Assembly: GCA_013054445.1 (NCBI GenBank)
Contig: JAAMPI010001396.1
Coordinates: forward strand, 1-14,977
Source of the DNA: Cudoniella acicularis
Taxonomy: Eukaryota > Ascomycota > Leotiomycetes > Helotiales > Helotiaceae
Reading direction: 5' to 3'
Length of the DNA stretch: 14,977 nt
Under the pieces are notes generated by a model. The model was not told the DNA's origin. It saw only the letters and a program-made list of their open reading frames with translations, and made no database searches. Below, piece by piece: positions 10,003-14,977 of this stretch. Every line of letters begins with the position of its first letter. The stretch's first letter is position 1. The translations under genes and the position numbers were made by a program.

Positions 10003-11527
10003 ATGTCAGCCACAGTAGAACAGCCTTTGGTTCCCGGTGAGTGCTCTTTAACAATTGCGACCGCCAGTCACTAATCGTCAAAGAAGAGAGCCACGAAGAT
10101 GTCGAAATGGAAGATGATGGTAGTGAGATCTTTGACGGATCCACAACTAGCTACGACAGCTCCGACGAGCAGCAGATGATTTCTGACTACGATCTCGATG
10201 AAGAAATAATCGAAGACGTGCCAAATCCGGAAAAGGTACAAACTCATCTCGACTTAGGGATGAAGGTATTTCATGAATTCCCCATATTGGACGAATATGG
10301 CGACTATGAACTGAGGGATATATTTGATGATGGACTCGAGGATGATGACGACTCGGACGTGGATAGCGATATCAGCACGAATTATGAGGACATCGATGAG
10401 CCGGAGATGGTACGAGTCATTACTATTGAAGGCTCTCCCAAACCAGCAAAGGAGTCTACAGATGAATTTGAAGACGACAATATTTCCGGCGAATGGGACA
10501 GCAAGTCTGAAGCTTCAACGGCCGAGGAATCTATGACCACCAAGGATGAAGCTGTTGCTGAGGGTTCTGCATCAAATAGTGCCCCAGTTGAATGCAATAA
10601 CTACACAGTGATCCCTGGTCCTTCCGCAATGGCCACACTACCCCCGAAAAGTTTTGCTGAGCTCCAAAAACAGAAACATGAACTTGTATGTCATAAAACA
10701 TATTCTTCTTCTGATTGCGTCCGTTGGGAAATCCTGTCACTAGAGGAAACCAAGAAGTCAGTCGAACAGGCTTTGCTCCAGAAGGAACGAGAGCTTGAAA
10801 TTGCCATTGGGGAAGAAAACGAGGCTGAAGCCCTCGTCACTTCCAGTCTAGTATACGCGGGGATATCACTGGAACTTCAGGAAGCCTACGAAGCATTCTG
10901 CGATTCACTGACTCCGGAATTTGGTCAACGCGACGGATTTTCAATCACCTGTGAGGCAAACCACGAGGACAATTATGCTCTCTATGATCCGGATTTTACA
11001 ATTTTCAAGGAATGTATTGAAATGCCTTATGGCCATTGCAATTTCTGATGCGAAGCCTCGAAAGAGAGTGGTCGTTGGACAGCCCAAATTGTCGATGGCC
11101 AATTCATAAGGGTTCCACCCTCCGAGTGGGATTATGTGGTTGAATTCTGGCCATTGAAATCCCCAGAGCCAGCCATGGGGTCGGAGTCTACTTGGGGTGA
11201 ACTCTATGTAAGCACTACACTCGTCAGAGCTTATTCTGCCCTGCAAAAGCTAACGAAACCCAGCCGGAGCTCTACAGTCTTGCTGTTTCAGCAGTCCGAA
11301 ACGGCTCAGAGGCTGCAATGGAACTACTTATTTCCCTTCCAGACATGAATTCAAGCTTCACAGGTGGCTGGCTCTTTGATTATCAAAATGAGCCGACCTT
11401 GGCACATGAATTGGTCAAGTCAAAGCGCTGGAGATATCGTTCAGCACATAAGATCGATGCACCGGTCACTACAGAGGCCAAGCGTAATCGAGTCGAACTT
11501 ATGGTTCGACCAGAAAACTTACGTTGA
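10003..11527 (+). CDS. Acidic-N-terminus family protein, copy A, interrupted by one in-frame TGA
   Basis: Function unknown. I model exons at 10003-10036, 10084-11207 and 11264-11527. Intron 1 (47 nt) starts GTGAGT, has a CACTAAT branch site and ends AAAG, joining MSATVEQPLVP to EESHEDVEMEDDG. Intron 2 (56 nt) starts GTAAGC, has GCTAAC and ends CCAG. Read through, the frame gives 473 residues. About residues 12-150 are extremely acidic (runs such as LEDDDDSDVDSD), so probably disordered. Then follow KSFAELQKQKHEL, VRWEILSLEETK, ISLELQEAYEAFCDSL, YDPDF, YVVEFWPLK, TWGELY, and a last exon with NGSEAAMELLISLPDMN, WLFD and RSAHKID. TGA at 11046-11048 would cut the product to 332 residues and remove the last exon. 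No signal peptide or membrane segment is seen. It is clearly homologous to the next gene in tandem. Confidence 0.72.
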
Positions 11528-12729
11528 CTCCATTAGTACACCTCAAACTTGAAATCTGGACGAACATAGGGGAACCGATCTGGATTTCACGGCTTTTACG
11601 ATCCGATGCACGAGTTTATGATTCACAAGGTTTCTTGGCTATTTTCTTTGGTATGGAAGTGATTTCTGGATGTATTGGATACTAGGCTGCGTCTGTGGTT
11701 AGCAAATCGGTACTAAATGTGCTGGCGAAAACTGTGGAGACGTCCAGACCAGGACTGGGATGCTCAGGCCTATCATGAGTTATGTGCCCTGGGAGGTACC
11801 AATGATTTTGATGAAGCCGCCAAAGTGTATTACTGCACACATGGAAATCAATGGATATGTATTAATGCGCGTCTGCTTTTATTTTTTTGCAATGTACCTG
11901 CCTCGAACTTTTATTTTTACCCAGCAGACCTCTTTTTAGTTCTTGTCGTCCGTACTTTCCTTTTTGTTTCTTTCTTTTTTTGGTCTCGAATGAAAACCAC
12001 CCAATGAGATACTTCCTCATTGCCGGAGCAATGTTAGGCAAGCGCCAGGTGCATCTCTCCTTTTTTCATTTCTTCACTTAAAAGCCCCTCAATTTCCATA
12101 GACAATGAGCTCGCAATAGAATTACTTTGTTCTGCAGTATGGAATGTGATTTGAGATTAATTGAGAAAACGCGCCCAGAAAAGAGTTCTTCTATGCCCAT
12201 CTATTTAGCTGCTAAAAGAAAACTAATATCTGAAAGTGCACGAAAGATGCAGAGATACTGGACTACTTCCTAGAAGTGTCTTACAACTGCCTTCTGGGTG
12301 TCATTGCGAACCTTTCAATATTCAGGGCAGAAGAATCATTTAGCATATTACTGTCCATCTTCCCTTCTGCCACTCTTGCTTACCCCACCCATCAAATCCG
12401 CAAGGCAGTTCTCAAAGTTTGCGAAAATACACACAAACGCCCGACCACCGTCATTTGCATGACCGTATCAAGTTCAAGACTCGAGCTTTTTTACAGTAAC
12501 AAGGCATTTGAATCTATCAGGCAATCGCATCCACGCATTCTCAGAAAGATCCCAGCAAGAAACCTCCACTGTATCCAATGTCTCGGCCATTACGTTGCGA
12601 TAAAAATTCCACGATGGCAAGCTCGGTCAGTATTCCTTCACACACATTTTTCTTTTCCCGAAACTAAATTGACCATAATTCTAGCTTGATCGCTCAAAAG
12701 AACACCTCCGTAACCTGGGCCCCGAAGCT
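11528..12729. other. Intergenic region between the two acidic-family copies
   Basis: About 1.2 kb with no supported gene. It must hold the copy A 3' UTR and the copy B promoter. It has T-rich stretches at about 11876-11990 and several open frames without ATG or domains. Near its right end, ATG GCA AGC TCG at 12614-12625, followed by GTCAGT, and an acceptor TTCTAG ending at 12684, would add a four-residue first exon to copy B in frame. This would mirror the small first exon of copy A, but the donor is weak. Confidence 0.45.
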
Positions 12730-14157
12730 ATGCTGGCAGATTCAGAATGCGGATCCGATTTCTCGCAATGCACGGATCCTTACGACATCTACCCTACCTC
12801 TTCAGGCGAAGACATGGACTTGGACGACAACAACGATCAGAATCAGCTCATCGAAACCTCCGAAGAGGTCGAAAGTTTAAAAGATTTCAGCAAAATGCAC
12901 GCCGCCGAGTTTTTCCCACACTCCTCGTCCTCGATCATCGACGGTGACTGGTAAAAAGACCTCATGTCCTCAGACGACGTCTCCGATGACAACTGCTCGG
13001 AGTCTGACAGCCACACAAGCGCGGATTATGAGGAATTGGAGGAACAAGAAAATGAGAATTGGGTATTTGTAGCTTCGGATTCAGTGGTGTCGTCTTCAAA
13101 CTACGAGAGCAGCGAGGAAACAGATCACACCGACTCGGACGTCTGGGATACCAAGTTAGACTCTACACCCAAGGACGAAGTTGAAGAAATTAAACACTTC
13201 CCCACAACTCGTCGAAACGCACTTTCACTCGCCAGTACCCCCGAGCCGACCGATACTCCATCAGAAACACCACCTCCCACTAGCCCAAAAACTTTCTCAG
13301 AACTGAAAAAAGAAAAATACAAAACCCATTTCCACTCCAAACACAGCACCCCCAGTAACCTCACCCACTCCCTCCGGTGGGAAATCTTCGAACTCTCCGA
13401 AATAAAAGCCCACGTCCCAATCCAACTTCTCTCAAAAGAACAACTATCTCTCGCCTTATCCCAACAAGAAACTGCCACAAACGCTCATTTCAGGTCTCCT
13501 CTCAGCTCAGCCTGTATTTCCCAAGAGCTGTTTAAAGCGTATGAGGAGTTCTGCGAGAGTCTTGTGCCGAAAAAGGGACAAAAGGGTGGTCATGAGCTTG
13601 GGTTTAGAGAGGATCATTGGGGATATTATCCAGTGTTTGATCCGGGTTTTCGAATGCTGAGACAGTTTACGGATGCGAAGGAGTATGAAGGGTGTAATTG
13701 GCGGTCTAAAGCTTCTGTTGTGACGAAGGAAAGGAGAGGAGGAGGTTTTTGTGGTGGAGTTTTGGCCGTTGAAATACCCGGAGCCAGTGGGTAAGACGTG
13801 GGGTGAGCTGTTTGTGAGTGCTCCGTTTTCTTTTGTCTTTCTCTTTCTATCTTGAATCTCAGCTAGCTTTAATATGAAAAGCCTAAACTCTACCACCTCG
13901 CCTCTTTAGCGGTCCAGGCCGGCTCCAACGCGGCGATGGAAATGCTCATCGCACTCCCGGACAAGAACGTTAGTTCGGCCGGCGCCTGGCTCTTTGATAT
14001 GGAATATGAAGGGAAACTCGGTCATGAAGTGGTTAAATCCCGGCATTGGGTTTTCAGGAGTGCGCATAAGATTGATGAGCCAATGACTGTGGAGGAGAAG
14101 GGAATGTATGTTGAGAGGGACATGGGCATGCGGGTTGGTGTCGACGGCCTTTGGTGA
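12730..14157 (+). pseudogene. Acidic-N-terminus family protein, copy B, with premature stop and frameshift
   Basis: Tandem paralogue of copy A, function unknown. Exons at 12730-13813 and 13882-14157; the 68-nt intron (13814-13881, GTGAGT...AAAAG) sits at the same place as the last intron of copy A, just after TWGELF. Segments match in order: acidic region (SGEDMDLDDNNDQ), KTFSELKKEKYK, LRWEIFELSEIK, CISQELFKAYEEFCESLVP, FDPGF, VVEFWPLKYPEP, then LAVQAGSNAAMEMLIALPD, WLFD and FRSAHKIDEPMT. TAA at 12952-12954 falls in frame where copy A reads YELRD. A net one-base insertion somewhere in 13724-13750 shifts the frame just before VVEFWPLK. Without these lesions it would be about 452 residues. The longest intact ATG frame is 12964-13794 (276 codons), lacking both ends. 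A tiny upstream exon (12614-12625) is possible. Confidence 0.68.
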
Positions 14158-14977
14158 GGGATTGGGAGATTGATGACGTTTGTTGTGATGGCGATTTGGG
14201 GCAGTTTATGGTATTGGCAATTTGAGTTTCAGGGCACTGGGTTATGAAGGGGATGGATTCGGGTTTCGCGCAGGTTGGCTTGCTCCAGTTTGATTTTGAT
14301 TATGTGCATTTTGGTCGGAAATCGGGAGACGGTCACGAGCGGAGACTTTTGTGTTGAGCTTGGCACTAAATCAGCGCATATATGAGGACTGAGATCCATA
14401 TTTGGTTCTAGGTTGCTTGAGGGTGTTGAGTTGAGCAGAGAGGGGGTCGGTTTTGCTTTAGTTTGACTCAGGGAGTAGTTGATTTTCTGGAATTTGGCAA
14501 AGGTCACTTGCGGGCGTTCGTTTTGAGTTTGGTTTTAACATAAGGCATTACGAAGACATGTGCTGCTGATCAGGAGAAATAGTTGCATCGGGGCTTTAGG
14601 GCTTGAAAGTTTGCTTGATAAAGCCTTGGCAGTTTCCCCCTATTCAGTCACTTAACAGCTGGTCTCCATCACTTGACAGTTACTCCATCATGCAAACTCT
14701 TGGATTAGTTTAAATGGGATGGCATTCCTATTTGATCTTCCAGGAACCCTTTTTACAGGAAAAATATCTTTCTACCTTACTTTTGTAACTACTTGTGTTT
14801 GCTTTCACTTTTATACCCCTCACGTGACATTGACCGCCCCCCTTTTCCGTCACATGCAACTATTCTACTCTCTTACAAAAGGGCCCATTGCCCTCATTTA
14901 AGAGCCTTCCTCAATTCCATAATCTGCGATGACCTTTCAGTCATCGTGTCCATCGAGTCAGCAACTAACCAGCGCTA
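14158..14977. other. Downstream region of copy B, with promoter-like right end
   Basis: 820 bases without a supported gene. The left part is the copy B 3' flank. The right part (about 14700-14977) is T- and C-rich, has a CACGTG hexamer at 14821-14826 and ends in CA/TC-rich DNA, resembling the leader region upstream of copy A. It may be the promoter of a rightward gene beyond the window. Confidence 0.4.
14927..14946. repeat. Perfect 7-bp inverted repeat, 6-nt loop
   Basis: CGATGAC is followed by CTTTCA and then GTCATCG, able to form a short hairpin in DNA or RNA. It lies in the promoter/leader-like right end of the window. It could be a binding site for a dimeric factor or a leader hairpin; it is short enough to be chance. 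Confidence 0.4.

Noticed and set aside
11795..11811. 17-base exact match (GGTACCAATGATTTTGA) to 6752-6768
   Set aside because: Flanks do not align and the match is short and AT-rich; probably chance, though it touches the degenerate repeat.
12276..12689. 137-codon plus-strand open frame upstream of copy B
   Set aside because: No ATG start, no domain, and it lies where the copy B promoter and leader should be; the composition does not look like a protein.

Overview
The window looks like nuclear DNA from a filamentous ascomycete (Pezizomycotina; Leotiomycetes would fit, but that is only an impression). Genes are spaced out and carry short GT-AG introns, mostly 45-150 nt, several with a CTAAC/CTAAT-like branch site just before the acceptor. 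The two best genes have clear fungal orthologues.

Layout. The left half is conserved housekeeping DNA. Positions 3-854 (+) are the 3' three quarters of RRS1, a 60S ribosome-assembly factor, in three exons. About 1.56 kb of convergent intergenic DNA follows. A complete two-exon RhoGAP gene of the Sac7 type lies at 2415-4513 (-), with a long, open but unassigned upstream region to about 6.5 kb. That region ends in a degenerate two-copy direct repeat.

The right half is accessory and partly decayed. A three-exon short-chain dehydrogenase-like gene sits at 7006-8221 (-). It has a one-base frameshift, an ambiguous base (N) and an unusually long 405-nt intron. Upstream of it on the same strand, about 8549-9591 holds a patchwork of protein-like segments in several frames, broken by stops: a decayed gene I cannot name. 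Next come two tandem, same-strand members of one unrecognised family: copy A (10003-11527) and copy B (12730-14157). Each has a very acidic N-terminal half, a conserved C-terminal domain and an intron at the same C-terminal position. Copy A is interrupted by one in-frame TGA. Copy B has an in-frame TAA and a one-base frameshift. The last 820 bases resemble a promoter/leader region, and any gene they serve lies beyond the window.

How they relate. RRS1 (nucleolus) and the RhoGAP (Rho signalling at the cell cortex) are unlinked in function. The most notable content is the tandem acidic family plus the cluster of lesions between 7.0 and 14.2 kb. The reading frames of RRS1 and RhoGAP are clean over about 2.6 kb of coding sequence, so the lesions are unlikely to be uniform sequencing noise. 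The SDR frameshift, close to an N, is the one most likely to be an assembly error.
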